Shown here piece by piece: positions 1-13,500 of a stretch of 64,000 nucleotides of DNA (positions are counted from its first letter, which is position 1; each line of letters opens with the position of its first letter). Source of the DNA: Hippophae tibetana (taxonomy: Eukaryota; Streptophyta; Magnoliopsida; Rosales; Elaeagnaceae); assembly GCA_037013495.1 (NCBI GenBank), contig CM072811.1:51669452-51733451 (forward strand), in the 5' to 3' direction. Under the pieces are notes generated by a model. It was not told where the DNA came from. It ran no database searches and worked only from the letters and a program-made list of their open reading frames with translations. Both the position numbers and the translations under genes were made by a program.

Positions 1-2640
1 CTTCTTTTATTTCTTTAATTTTCTCTCCTCTCTTTATAATTTATATAAAATTATTATTTATTTTTATATTAAATCTTAAACTTTAAATACTAAATCTTTA
101 ATTTCAAACCATAAAACTTAAATACTAAAATTTAAATATTAAATATTCTTATTCTAAATCTTAAACACTGTAATTAAACTTAAGCACTATACATAAAAAA
201 AGAGTTTGAAAAAAAAGAGAAAAAAAGAGAGGAAGAAAAATTATAAAATAATAATATAATTTTTAAAAGAATAAAATATCCTTTAATTTTGTATACACAT
301 ATTTTTTGACTAAATAAATACATTTTAAATAATTTTAATGTTTTTAAAATACAACTTAAACAATAAATAATAAAGTATTAATATAATTACTAATAAAATA
401 TTATATTCCTCATTGAGATCTGAACTACACCTCTCAATCTTTCACACATAGAAATAAAAAAATTTATTTATAATAATTTATTATATAATACATAATCATA
501 AATTAAAAAATAATCCAATTATTTTAATTAATAAATAACTCACATTAATTATTATACAATAAATTATTACCAATAAAAGTGCTCCAAAGAAATGTCATTG
601 CACAAGGCCATTTCTAAAGCTCAAGTAAGCATTGTTCTTGGCTAGTCCATTCTTCATATTAATTTTTTTATAAATAATACTTTTGAAATACAGTACGCTT
701 AAAATTCATTGAATTTAGTACCAACTAATATTTGACCTAACTACTAAAACTAATTGGTCCCATTCTATCAAATAGAGTTAGAAGCGTAGAGAAAAGTAGA
801 AACTGAAAGTTGGAGAAAATTTGAAAAAAGCAGAATTTAAAAAAAAATGAAAGCATATTTAAGGTTTTATGTTTTGTATGAAAGTAACTAGTATTACTTA
901 TTCAATTATTTTGCCTTTTAAATTCCTCGTCATTTTTTCTTTATTAATATACTTTTTTAATTTATTTATATATCTACTAGGCAAAAAATCTATCTCTTAA
1001 ATTTAAATTTTTTGAGTTTTGTTATAAAAATTATCATGATAAAATATTTAATATTGCTGTAGAAAAATATATGATAAAATTTAAATATAGAAGAACATTA
1101 ATGCATGTTTAAAATTTTTCCTCTTGTTATGAGATTGTATGATTCATCTGTTGTTATATTTGTTTTTATTTCTTATTTGTAAGTTACTTTTTATATCATT
1201 GGAATGTAGGTTCTATTTTCTTTCTATCTCTGGTTACTTTCTACTAACATAATGTGTGAAAATTACATTTATACGAGTTTTTGATCGAAAAAATTAACAC
1301 TTTAAGGATTGAGAAAAGCAAGTGGTATGGATATAAATAAATAAAATTAAAGATGAATATAATATTAATGGATGAATAATTGAGGAATGTTTAATTTACA
1401 ATCTACTCAAGTTATTGTAATTTATTAATTATTAAATAGTTATTATGTATGATATATGTATATATTAAAAACTAATATATATTTATGATTACGAAATTAG
1501 GTTATTCTTCTTATAAGACTAATATTATATGTCTTATTATACTCGTATAATAAAATATAAATTGTACGTATAAACTAATATTTGAAAAAAAAAAGAATAA
1601 TATTAAGTAGTATTATTTAAATAAATAATAACATGTATCAATTAATCAAATGCAATATGATACTCATAAAGTATAGGAGATGTGAAATTCAATCCCTTCT
1701 CAAGAATATTTCTAAGAGTGTTAACAATGAATATAAAAATATGAAAATATAAATAATTTTATACCAAAAGTGGAAAGATAAATCCTATTAATTAAAATTT
1801 AAACCTCTAACTTTAAATAATAAATCAAATTGCATTAAAATTCAAGAGAAAAAATGATGATCAATCATGAGTTTCACTATAGATACACATCATGAACATT
1901 TTTTTTGTAAAATCTTAGAGATGTGAACAAAATACAAGAAAAATTGCTAATAATATCACAAAAACTTCATAATGATTAGAGATAGTCACCATGTGATGCA
2001 CAATTTCGAATTAAATTGGATCATAATCAATACATAAGATCAACAAATCAAATAGAATAAAAACAAATCAATTCAAAACTAAATTATTTTAAGATTATAT
2101 AGATAAAACTCAAAAAAATCACACATTTTTTTTTATTTTTACAACTATTTATTTAAAAAATTTATATTATGAATTATTGTTTTTAAAAATTTTCTATTAC
2201 ATTTTCATAAATTTTTCTGTTTTTGTAAATCTAACTATTATTGTTTACATTTTGTTAAACAAAATTCAAATCTCACTATATTCACAACTATTTGTTTCTT
2301 ATTATATTTTTTTTATAATTAAACAATATTATTCTTTTAAAAAAATTGTATAGTTAACTCAAATCTCGTTTATTATTTTTATTTGTAAATAAACAAAATT
2401 TTAAAATTGAACAAATGAGTAAATTATGTTCTATTTTAGATGGGATTAAGTTAATAATATCATATTTTTTATTATAAAAATATTTAATTTTTTTTTGGAT
2501 ATATAATTATAACATTAATGAAAAAATTGAAAGTGTATAAATAAATGAGAAAGTGTTTTACTACGATTAATATTATCTTATTTTTTATTTTAATTTATCA
2601 ACTTAAAATATAAAATACACCACATTAGATATTGTTCTAA
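1..2640. other. A+T-rich intergenic DNA, no gene seen
   Basis: This stretch is strongly A+T-rich and has no open reading frame, splice-bounded exon or recognisable RNA gene that I could support. Positions about 60-190 consist of short degenerate words such as aaac, taaat and cttaaa in loose repetition, as is common in plant intergenic DNA. It probably holds decayed transposon sequence, but I cannot identify a family. Confidence 0.6.
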
Positions 2641-4541
2641 AAAAATTTGAAGCATTTTGGACCGGATCGTGGATCACCAGATCAAATCATCACTGAAATG
2701 GATTGGATTAGATTGGATATATTGTAATCCTGAATATTGATTAGATAGAAATATCACAGATGAAAATAGCCTCATTCGCAAATTTAAGCTGGGTTGAAAA
2801 CTTCATCCAGTTTGTTCATATAAAAACGTTTTCATTGGCAATATTTTTGTTCAAAGGATGCCTTCCAACCATATTGTGGTATTTTTGTCCTCCCAAAATG
2901 CAATCTGTTTGCTGAAGCATATGCTCATCAATAATAAAGCAATTCAAACACGAAGAAGGCAATGAGATTCTAGCAATTCCCAAGCCCTTTGCAATTTGGA
3001 TAACATCACAAGTTCACAACAAGAACGCCTCTGAGCTCTCTACTCCTTATTTCAATATCTACTTTATAGAAGTAAAAAAATTTGACAGGAAACAAAAAAG
3101 AGTGAAAATAGGATATGATGGAACGTACAGAAGAAAGGTCATTCTTTAGAGGCAGGAGCTCCCTAAACGGACCCATCACCAATCCCAAGTCCAATAATGA
3201 GGGTCCCTTAAAGACAGGAAGTCATCATTTTGAAATATTCAAAGCTAGTTTTTGAGACGTAGGTAGACATTAGAATGAGTAATACCTTCAAAGCTGGTTT
3301 CTGCAATGGAATATTGGCTAAAAGTGCAGAGTAAAAAAAGTAAAAACAAGAAGAAAGAAAACGTAGATTTGAATGATGAAGCATAAAAGCATCCATTCAG
3401 CACAAGATCTAATGCAATAAACATGGCTTTGAGATTCTAATAGTAATGTCCTTCAAGGAATCTTCTACAAACACAATCATCAAGGTAAACACATATAAAC
3501 TGTTGTCAGTCATCACCGACAATAATACTCATTATTTGACTGCAATTCTAATCTTTTAGATGAAGTGTAGAACATAGTACAATTTAAAAGGAAAAAATAA
3601 TAATTTTAGTTTGAATATCGAACATGAAAAGAAAAAAATTAAGATATAAATGGACCATGCTAAGATACAAGAGTTGAGTACTAGCTGAGTAGAAATTTCT
3701 AATGCAACTCACCTTAAATGATGTGTTTGCAGGTAATCAAAATAAAAGTTAATGCTTCCAATGAGAATCACGTCAAAAAATGACCATAGATGCAGAAAAA
3801 ATTAAGTGAGGACGAATGTTGAGCATCGAAGAGTTACCTTGACAATTCAAATGGACTCAATGTCCGTTATTCAGAAAATGCACCCATGCATTCTTCAATA
3901 AAACCTGTCAGAAAAAAAGATAGTCCACCAATTCCTTAAGTTAAAATCTGGACTGTATAGCAAAAGAAGATAGGTGAGAATGTTCCTACCACAAGAAAGC
4001 TCAGGAGAACTGCAGTACCAAGTCTCTTTGTATCAAAAACAGAAAACAAACAAAATAAGAGCTGAAAGAGCCAAAATGCAAAGGTAGAAGAAATGGATAT
4101 TTTCCAAAGTTTAGGCACCTGTTCCAATGTTGATTTAAGCTTACAGAAAGGAGACACCTTGCTTACGAGTTTTCCTGCTAGAGACTGTTACATTAATTTT
4201 AGAGTTGAATTTATTAGAAATATAAATCGTATTTACAAGAGGCATTGTTCTTGGGCTTGTAGACACTACATCCAGGGGACAGTATTTGCTAACTAGGCAT
4301 ACTCACTTGTACCTTGAACCATAAGTTTTTTACATTCAATTCAACAACTTAAGACAGGAGAAAAACCTAAACGTTTTCAGTCAAAATTTAACAAGTACAG
4401 GAGAGCCTAAAAAAGAATCTATTCAACCTAATTCTCAAATGAGTACCAAAATGGCTATTCGTGTAACCGGTCATCTTTTGACAACAGCGAATGTGATTCA
4501 TTTGTCAATAGTATAAAGAACAAGACTATACAGAAGCAACT
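2641..4541 (-). other. Transcribed-looking region downstream of the ADA3-like gene; possible exon cluster
   Basis: The base composition is more gene-like than the flanks. On the minus strand there are short blocks between good AG and GT signals: one at about 4,154-4,116 reading VSPFCKLKSTLEQ, a tiny block near 3,302-3,288 reading KPALK, and one at about 3,212-3,130 reading GPSLLDLGLVMGPF and on to LKNDLSS. A 62-codon open stretch ending near 2,818 contains IQIAKGLGIARISLP. I do not recognise any of these. They could be a small unknown gene, a decayed one, or a spliced 3' untranslated region of the ADA3-like gene that ends at 4,542. No coding claim is made. Confidence 0.3.
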
Positions 4542-7500
4542 TCAGACCATATTCATGTTTATGTTTAAGTCTGAGAGGTCATCCATTGGAATCTCAAGGC
4601 CCATAAAGTCAAGATCTTGCAATCCATCATCATCAATGTTCAACCATGAACCCAAATCCTGCCCTTGACCACCAAGATCATCAGGAGCACCTAGAACATC
4701 CATTCCTGGTAGTTGCAGGTGGGATAAGTCAATAGACTCATCCATGCCAAACTCATCTTTTTCCTTTGCATGGGTACTGGTAATTTCACTTGATTTTGAT
4801 ACAGAAGGAAACAATGATTTGGGTTGCTCTGACTTCTTTTCAAGATGGCCATGTACAGAAACAGAGAGCTGAGTTGTTTTCTGCTTAAGCTTTGTTTTCG
4901 ATCTCCTCTCCCCCTTAGTATTGGTTAATGATGGCCGACCGAGTTTAGCACTTCCATTTCTAGAAAATGCCTCTCTGTTTTGCCCCTTTCCATCTCTGTC
5001 CCTCTCGCTCCTCTTTCCCTTTGCACAGCTTGATAGAGATCTTCCCATGCCTGAAGGACCTGTAGTAACTCCAAGATCATCAAGTGATAGTTCCCTCTTC
5101 TTCACCCTGCTTGACAACATATCTTCTTTACCAATTGGTACAGATGAGTTATTTGCTGGGATAAACACATCTGAAGAGATGTCATGGTTATCAACATTTT
5201 GGATAAATTGTGAAGGACTTTGCTGTGAGCCCATTGAAGCTGCAGAATAGAAAAAATCAAAATTAGTCAACTGAAAATGTGTGTGATATATATATAAGCA
5301 GACGTGAAACTGCCCCCAATATTTTTGTGATACAAAGGAGAAAACAAATAACATGCATGAAAGATTACCTGAAAGTTGACCTTCCAAATAACGGATGGAG
5401 GCATCCTCCCTAGTAGAATATGCTTGTTTACAATGCTCAGAAATAAATATCTCTCTAAATAAGGGCTCGCTGAAGCAGCTCTTGCCTGAATCTTCATAAC
5501 TGTGACATCGTTCCAATGTCCGTTTAACAAATGCCAACGCAGCTTGTTTGGCCATTTTATTACTAGAGGTCTTCCCACCGGTGGCATTTGAACCCCAAAA
5601 AGTCTATCAAAACATCTATGGTTAGATTCCAAGACCAACTATGCAAATCACTACAGCACCAATCAGAACATCAACAAACTTGTAAAGCAATAACAATGAC
5701 TACATACAATAAATTGGGTCCTTCCCAGATTCTCTTTTCATCTATACTCTATTTCTTTCATAAATTTCATCATTATATGGCACCAACTTCAATATCACCC
5801 TAATCCACCCAGCTTCCAGCCTTCCACACATGTCCCTCACTTCCAAAATAAGCAAAAAAATATATATCGTGTTTGCCCGTGTTTTTTTGTATTTCTGTTG
5901 CCCTCATTTTTTGTGCGGGTTGGGGGTAGGGGGTTGGGTGGTCAGGATTAATTAAAAGGCCTCATATACTATATATTATTAGATACTGTATTCTCTGATT
6001 GTGTTACAACAAGGACAAGTTAGTAAATACAGATTAGACTAACACACAAAAAGAGTACTGAGCAATAAACATTACCGTGTATTTCTGATAAGCGACTGTG
6101 ACAAGTTTGTCAAGGGCATGCTGTTCGAAGTCCCTACAGAACAAAAAAAGTGCATCTCTTACAACATGATTACAAGTAATTAACAAAAGAAACTACAGGA
6201 AACTGGTATATTACTTTTCTTGAAGTTCTTTTGCCTCTGAGGCAGACTTGAATAGCCTATCTAGTAATCCTTTCCTCTGGGAAACCTAGCACCAAGGTAC
6301 AAGATAGTAAAAATGAAATCTAAAAATTAATGTTATGCATTTTAAGATCATAACTTAAAAGTAAGAAGCTAGTGATAGACAATATATTGTTGAAATTTGC
6401 TTCCAGATTTTCACTTTTTACCCCAGATTGCAAAAGACCAACGGTAGACATTCAGTACATATCCAGGTCACAGTAACATTCCATTATAACTATAAGGTGG
6501 CGTTTGGTTCACGAAATGGATTCTGAAATTCTTTCTTCTTTAAAAATCGATTTCATTTCATTCTCACTTTTCAACCCATGGGTAAGATAAAAACTGCTTT
6601 AAAAAAATCATTGTCACAAAGGCTTTTGTTATGCTATAGAATGTACCTGTACATGATACTTCTCCTCTAGTTCACTTATTTCCTCACTCATTTCTTCGTC
6701 CCCTGTCATGTCAAGCTTGACAGGATGTAAGCAAAAATAAGTTATGACAACATATAATAGGAAGTAAATATCAAAATATGAAATATTCAACAAAGAAAGT
6801 GTAGACTTTTCTGAGAATCTACTTTATCAGTGATGAACATGCTGTATTATTCAGTGTAAAACAAGCTGTAATTATTGTTGATACCAGCTGTTATATTCCT
6901 AACTTAGTGGCCACTAATCTGTTATTTTTTCATTCCTATTTATAATATTGTATATACATTAAAGAAAATCAGAGAATGAAGTAAAAATACATACTCCATA
7001 TTATCTCCATCATCTCTCTCATAATAAATTCTACGTGGTATCAGAGCATTTCTGAAATCCAATTTTGTGTTATACCAATTCTATCCGAGGAAGAATTTTT
7101 TTTTTCTCCCCGAAATAAATAGTTCTCAGGAGACTGATTTTTTTTTCTTCCCATTACTGAATACGTCTGATTTCTGTCATTATCGACACCATCAGACCAG
7201 TCATCATCGCCAGTAGCCATCATTTATGTCTTCATCTCAGTGGTGCGGTGAGTCATCTCAGTCATCGTCATCATCGCCAATCATCCTCGTCGTCGCCGAT
7301 CATCATCGTCGTCTGCTTCAGTCCCGCAAGCCAGTAAGTCTCACCATCATTTCTGTCTTCATCTCAGTGGTGCAGTGAGCCATCTCAGTCATCGTCATCA
7401 TCGCCAGTCATCATCGTCGTCTGCTTCAGTCCCACAAGCCAATCTCACAGTTGCATTCTGTTTTTTTTTTGTTTCCAATACCCGTAAGATGCTTTTGTAA

Positions 7501-10500
7501 TATATCTCAACCCGACCAGGTAAAACCCTACCCACCCGACCTGGTCCAATAGATTATCTAAAAAAAACAACCCACAAATTTCAGTCCACGTATAATCTAC
7601 AATTGAAATAAATGGCCACGAGAAAACCTATAATTATTGGTTCTACGAACAACAGTCTTATGCCCATCACCAGTCACAAATTAAATGGACACAATTATCT
7701 TCAGTGGTCCCAATCCGTCATTATGTTTATATGCGGCAAAATGAAAGATGATTACCTTACTGGCGATGCCGCAACTCCAAACAAAGACGATCTACAATAC
7801 AGAACATGAAAATCTGAAAACAATATGGTGATGTCTTGGTTGATCAATTCCATGACAAACGAAATTGGAGAGAATTTTCTTCTCTACAAAACTGCCAAAA
7901 GAATATGGGATGTAGCCAAAGACACTATTCCAGTTCTGATAATATGTCCGAACTATTTGAGATCGAGAGCATCCTCCATGATCTTCGTCAAGAAGAGTTG
8001 TCAGTTACACAATACTTTAACTCTCTCACTCGATGTTGGCAGCAATTAGATCTCTTTGAGGTTCACGAATGGACCTGTCCAGCAGACAACATCTTGTACA
8101 AACGGATTATTAACAGGAAACGGGTGTTCAAATTTTTATTGAGGCTCCATAAAGATCTTGATGATGTGCGCGGTAGAATTCTCGGAACAAAACCTTTGCC
8201 CAGCATTCGTGAAGCCTTCTCTGAAGTCCGTCAAGAAAAGAGTCGAAAGAAAGTAATGATGGGTCCTCAATCTACCATTTTCGTGACTGGAGAAGAATCT
8301 GCACTTGCATTCGAGGCCACCAGCACTCTCATAATACAGACAACCGTCCTCATTGTGGAAGACCTTGGTGTGATCATTGTCGTAAACCTGGTCATACTAA
8401 GGAAACCTACTGGAAAATTCATAGCAAGCCCACTGATTGGAAACCACCATTCGCACAGCACATCAACAAAAAAAGTTATGGAAAAATTGCCTCCAAATCT
8501 CAAGGCATTGAATCACCTGAATCTACTCTGTTTCGCAAGGAACAGATTGATCTCCTCAAGAAATTATTTGGACAATCCTTGACCACATCATCTGCCACTA
8601 TAGCTCAATCACGTAACACCCTCGATACTCTTAGTGTGAAGCAGGTTATGAGACCATGGATTGTTGATTCAGGTGCTTCAGACCATATGACGGGTGATGC
8701 TTCTCTTCTCATGAATCTTAAAATCTACTAGAATGGACACATGGTCCGAATTGCCGACGGTTCAGTATACAAATTAACAGGAATTGGTTAAGCCAAAATT
8801 TCAAACTCTTTTATTCTAGATTCTGTCATTCTTGTACCTACACTTGATTGTAATCTTGTATCAATTACTAAACTCACCCGTGATAAAAATTGTATGGCTA
8901 AATTTGTTCATAACCTATGTGAATTTCAGGACTTGGATTCAGGGAAGATGATTGGCAGTGCTAAGGAATGCTCGAGACTCTATCTCCTCAGCAGTAAAGA
9001 ACTTTCAGCAAGACAAGTCCACCAAGTTATATCCGAAGTTTCTTATCAGAATAAAGCTTTGTTAAATCTTAAGTCCAATAAAGATGGTGAAATCATGTTG
9101 AATCACTATCGCTTAGGTCATCCTAATTTCAAGTATTTACATAAACTTTTTCCTTCATCCTTTAGAAATAAAAATTCAGAAGATTTTCAGTGTGAAGTAT
9201 GTCAATTTTCAAAACATGTTAGAACTTCATATCCTCATCTTCCACATAAAAAATCACATCCTTTCTCATTAATTCACACTGATATATGGGGACCTTCTCA
9301 AATCAAAAACATCACAGGGACACATTGGTTCATTTCATTTGTGGATGATCATACTCGAATCACTTGGTTATTCCTAATGAAAGAAAAATCTGAAGCATGT
9401 CAAATTTTTAAAAATTTCAATACCATGATTCAAATCCAATTTCAAACAAAAATCCAAGTATTGAAATCTGACAATGCTAAAGAATACTTCACTTTCACCC
9501 TTACTGATTATTTGTTAAGTCAAGGGATTGTCCATCTAAGCTCATGTGTTGACACACCTCAACAAAATGGGATGGCTGAAAGAAAGAATAGGCATCTTCT
9601 CGAGGTAGCTAGATCCCTCATGTTCACAACTCATGTCCCTCAACATTTTTTGGGAGATGCTGTTCTTAGAGCTACCTATCTTATCAATAGGATATCATCT
9701 TGTGTCCTTTTGTTTAAAACACCTATCAATACTCTACTTGAGTCATACTCACACACCAAAATCATGTCCCATGTTCCCTTTAAATTTTCGGATGTTCTGC
9801 TTATATCCATGTACATCATAGTGGTAAACTTGATCCTCGAGCCATCAAATGCATATTCCTAGGGTATTCATCATACCAGAAAGGATACAAATGTTTTTCT
9901 CCTATCACAAAACGATTCTATAATACAATGGATGTCACATTCTTTGAACAATATCCGTACTATTCCAAACCTGTCATTCAGGGGGAGCACATAGGCAATG
10001 AATACCAGCTTTCGAATATCATAAGCACTCAGTCTCCCACAAATCTTATCCCACAACTTCCAGAGAGTGAATCAATATCTCAAATAAATACTCTTACTAA
10101 TCCCAATGAACCCTCAACTTCTCTACCAACAGATCCAAACTTCCTTGTCCCGAACAATGATCTTCTTGTCTACTCTAGAAGGACAACAACTCAAGAAAGA
10201 GTAGAGAACCGAGCATATCTTGAGCCAATCCAAGAATCCAACCCGAATACAGGTCACTCCGACAATTCACAAGGTAACACCACTGACCCTCATATTATTG
10301 AATTACCTCCTAATGATTTGAATTTGCCAATTGCTATAAGGAAAGGTGTAAGATCATGCACAAACCACCCCATCTATAACTTTGTTTCCTATAAAAATCG
10401 CTCACCAGGGTATAAGGCATTTATCAGCAACCTTGATCAGATAGAGGTTCCAAATTTTGTTCATGAAGCATTTCAGATACCTGAATGGAAGACAGCTATT

Positions 10501-13500
10501 TGTGAAGAACTCAGTGCCCTAGAGAAAAACAAGACTTGGGAGATCACAGAACTACCATCGAGAAAACAAAATTTTGGGTGTAAATGGATCTTTACAATCA
10601 AACACAAAGCAGACGGTAGTGTAGAAAGACTCAAAGCTCGCCTTATGGCTAAAGGATTCACTCAGACATATGGGCTTGATTATCAGGAGACTTTTGCACC
10701 TGTAGCAAAACTTAACACTATTCGTGTTCTTCTCTCCTTAGCATCTAACTTGGATTGGCCTCTTTACCAATTAGATGTCAAGAATGCATTCCTTAATGGT
10801 GATCTTGAAAAAGAAGTCTACATGGATATCCCTACTGGATTTGAATCTTCTATTCTAACCAATAGAGTCTGCAAACTTAAAAAATCATTGTATTGATTGA
10901 AACAGTCTTCACATGCCTGGTTTGATAGGTTCTCCAAAGTTTTGAAGAGATATGGGTACACTCAATGTCAATCAGATCACACACTATTCGTCAAACACTT
11001 CTCTAATGATAGAATAGTTATCCTAATTGTGTACGTAGATGCTATTATTCTAACAGATAATTCTACAATTGAGATAAATAAACTCAAGGAATTCAAAATC
11101 AAAGATCTGGGTAATCTCAAATATTTCCTAGGAATGGAAGTAGCACGAACAAAAAAGGACATATCTATATCTCAAAGAAAATATGTACTTGATCTTCTCA
11201 AAGAAACTGGAATGATCGGGTGTAAACCAATAGAAACTCCGATGGATTCTACAGTAAAGCTCGGGATCAAAGAAAATAGTACACCTGTGGACAAAGGCCG
11301 TTACCAAAGATTAGTGGGAAAACTCATTTACCTATCACACTAGACTAGATATTGGTTTTTCAGTAAGTGTTGTAAGTCAATTTATGAATAATCCCACTGA
11401 AGAACACATGGAAGCAGTCCATCGTATACTCAGGTATCTCAAAATGACACCAGGTAAAGGATTATACTTCAGTAAGAATCCCCAAAGAAAAATTGAAGTC
11501 TTTGCAGATGCTGACTGAGCAGATGCTATAGTGGATCGCAGATCTACCACTGGGTATTATACATTCATATGGGGAAATCTTGTAACTTGGCGAAATAAGA
11601 AACAGTCAGCAATCACTCGAAGCAGTGCAGAAGCTGAATTTAGAGCTATGGCTCATGGGATTTGCGAAGGAATGTGGTTAAGAAAACTACTCAATGAACT
11701 GGACTTCACAACTCCTGAACCAATCAACATGCATTGTGACAATTAAGCTGCAAATAGAATTGTAAAAAATCCAGTTCATCATGACCGAACCAAACATGTA
11801 GAGATAGATCGTCATTTCATTAAAGAAAAGTTAGATGAAAAAATCGTGGACCTACTATATACATCTACACATCATCAAATTGCAGATATCCTTATCAAAG
11901 CATTACCTCGAACAATCTTCGAAGAATTGAGTTGCAAGTTAGGAATGATTGATATCTATTACCCAACTTAAGGGGGAGTGTAGACTTTTCTGAAAATCTA
12001 CTTTATCAGTGATGAACAGACTATATTATTCAGTGTAAAACAAACTGTAATTATTATTGATACCAGCTGTTATATTCCTAGCTTAGTGGTCACTAATCTG
12101 TTATTTTTCATTCCTATTTATAGTGTTATATATACATTAAAGAAAATCAAAGAATGAAGTAAAAATACATACTCCATATTATCTACATCATATCTCTCGT
12201 AATAAATTCTACAGGAAGAAAGAAAAAATATGCATCCCAACAGAATAAAATTTATACTAACAGAAAAAAGATGCATCGAAGAAGAAAGCTTCTCTTGTAT
12301 TAATATAAACAAAACTCTCTGCAAAAGGCAACTCTGAACTAATGGAGAAATTAAACAATGTCATACCAAAGTCCAAAAGAATTGAAGAAAATGCAAAAGA
12401 AGCACAAGAATCCATGAAAATTAAACCTACCACTGACTCAGGGAAGATTCCTGTACTTTGAATCTCCAGGAGAAGTTTTTCATTTATCTGCATATTAGCA
12501 TAATGAAATTCTGAACACGACTGGCTGACCATCAATGCTTCTTCTGGAAGTATACCATTAGGGGAATGACTAAAGTTTGAGTACATCAAATCGTTTGACA
12601 TGCTCAATGTATCAACTACAGGCTCAATATTTCCTGGCTTAATAGGTATCCTGTAACCATTGGATGCAGTATGCCTAGCAAACTGTAAGTTAATCAGTGA
12701 CTGGCGATCCAAACTGTTTGACTCCAATTCTCCATCCAACTCAAATTCCGGACTATAAACATCAACTTTGAGTTCTTCATTTCCGCTGCTATAATCCTCT
12801 TCTGTAATCATTGCTGCTATAAGTCTCTGACAGAGTGAAATTACATTATTGTCCCCTGTAATTGGTATTAACTTTTCTGGAAGAGATGTTGCACTTGTTT
12901 CAGTGCCATTCAACCTAATTCCGTTAGAGACAGCATTATGAGCATCTACACTTGAAGGAACTGGATCAGTTGCCAAGAATGCAGATTCAAGATTCCCCTG
13001 ATAGACAAAGCAAGCAAGTTTAGAAAAATAAAATGAGTCACCCTCCACAGCAAAGTACAAGCAATGTCTAAAGTAAAAATTAATATATCTGTTATTTTCT
13101 CTCTTTTTCCTCTTGTACTTAAAAAGTTGTCTTCCTTCAAATGTAAGATGGAAATTCACCTGTCGCTTTAATAAAGCAATGTCTGCGTCAGATATAAAAC
13201 AAAAAAATGGCTCCATCTTTCTCCAAAATGAGCTGGATATGGCACCCGCTGAGCAAAAATCAAATTATTGACCCAAACTTTCAAATGTACAGACAAAAAA
13301 AGAAAGTGAATTTTCATTTAAAAAAAATTGAACTGAAAATACTTTGTGAATTATCGTTAAATACCAGTATTGACAACAGAATTTGCAGCAGCCAATAACT
13401 CCTCATGTCCATCATCTGATCCAACTAAGGAAACAAAACCAAAATGAATAGAGGAAAATAAAAAAAATTGTTGCTGATTTTATGAAAAGGATGAAAGAAC

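Larger units (their letters stand above)
6800..12213 (+). mobile_element. Ty1/copia LTR retrotransposon (Copia-1) in an ADA3 intron, antisense to the gene
   Basis: The element runs 5,414 bp between two LTRs (6,800-7,035 and 11,979-12,213). Right after the left LTR is the tRNA-Met type primer-binding site tggtatcagagc (7,036-7,047), and right before the right LTR is a polypurine tract aagggggag (11,970-11,978). Order inside is gag, protease, integrase, reverse transcriptase, RNase H, which defines Ty1/copia. The bases flanking it, gaaag and ggaag, are an imperfect 5-bp target duplication. The LTRs differ at about 16 of 236 positions by eye, so the insertion is old but still recognisable. It lies wholly inside the intron between coding exons 9 and 10 of the ADA3-like gene and on the opposite strand. 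Confidence 0.95.

Noticed and set aside
60..190. Telomere-like repeats at the left edge
   Set aside because: The words are A+T-rich and irregular; the plant telomere unit TTTAGGG does not occur in series.
7036..7047. tRNA-like sequence
   Set aside because: It is only the primer-binding site complementary to a tRNA end. The same holds for 32,533-32,543; no cloverleaf is present.
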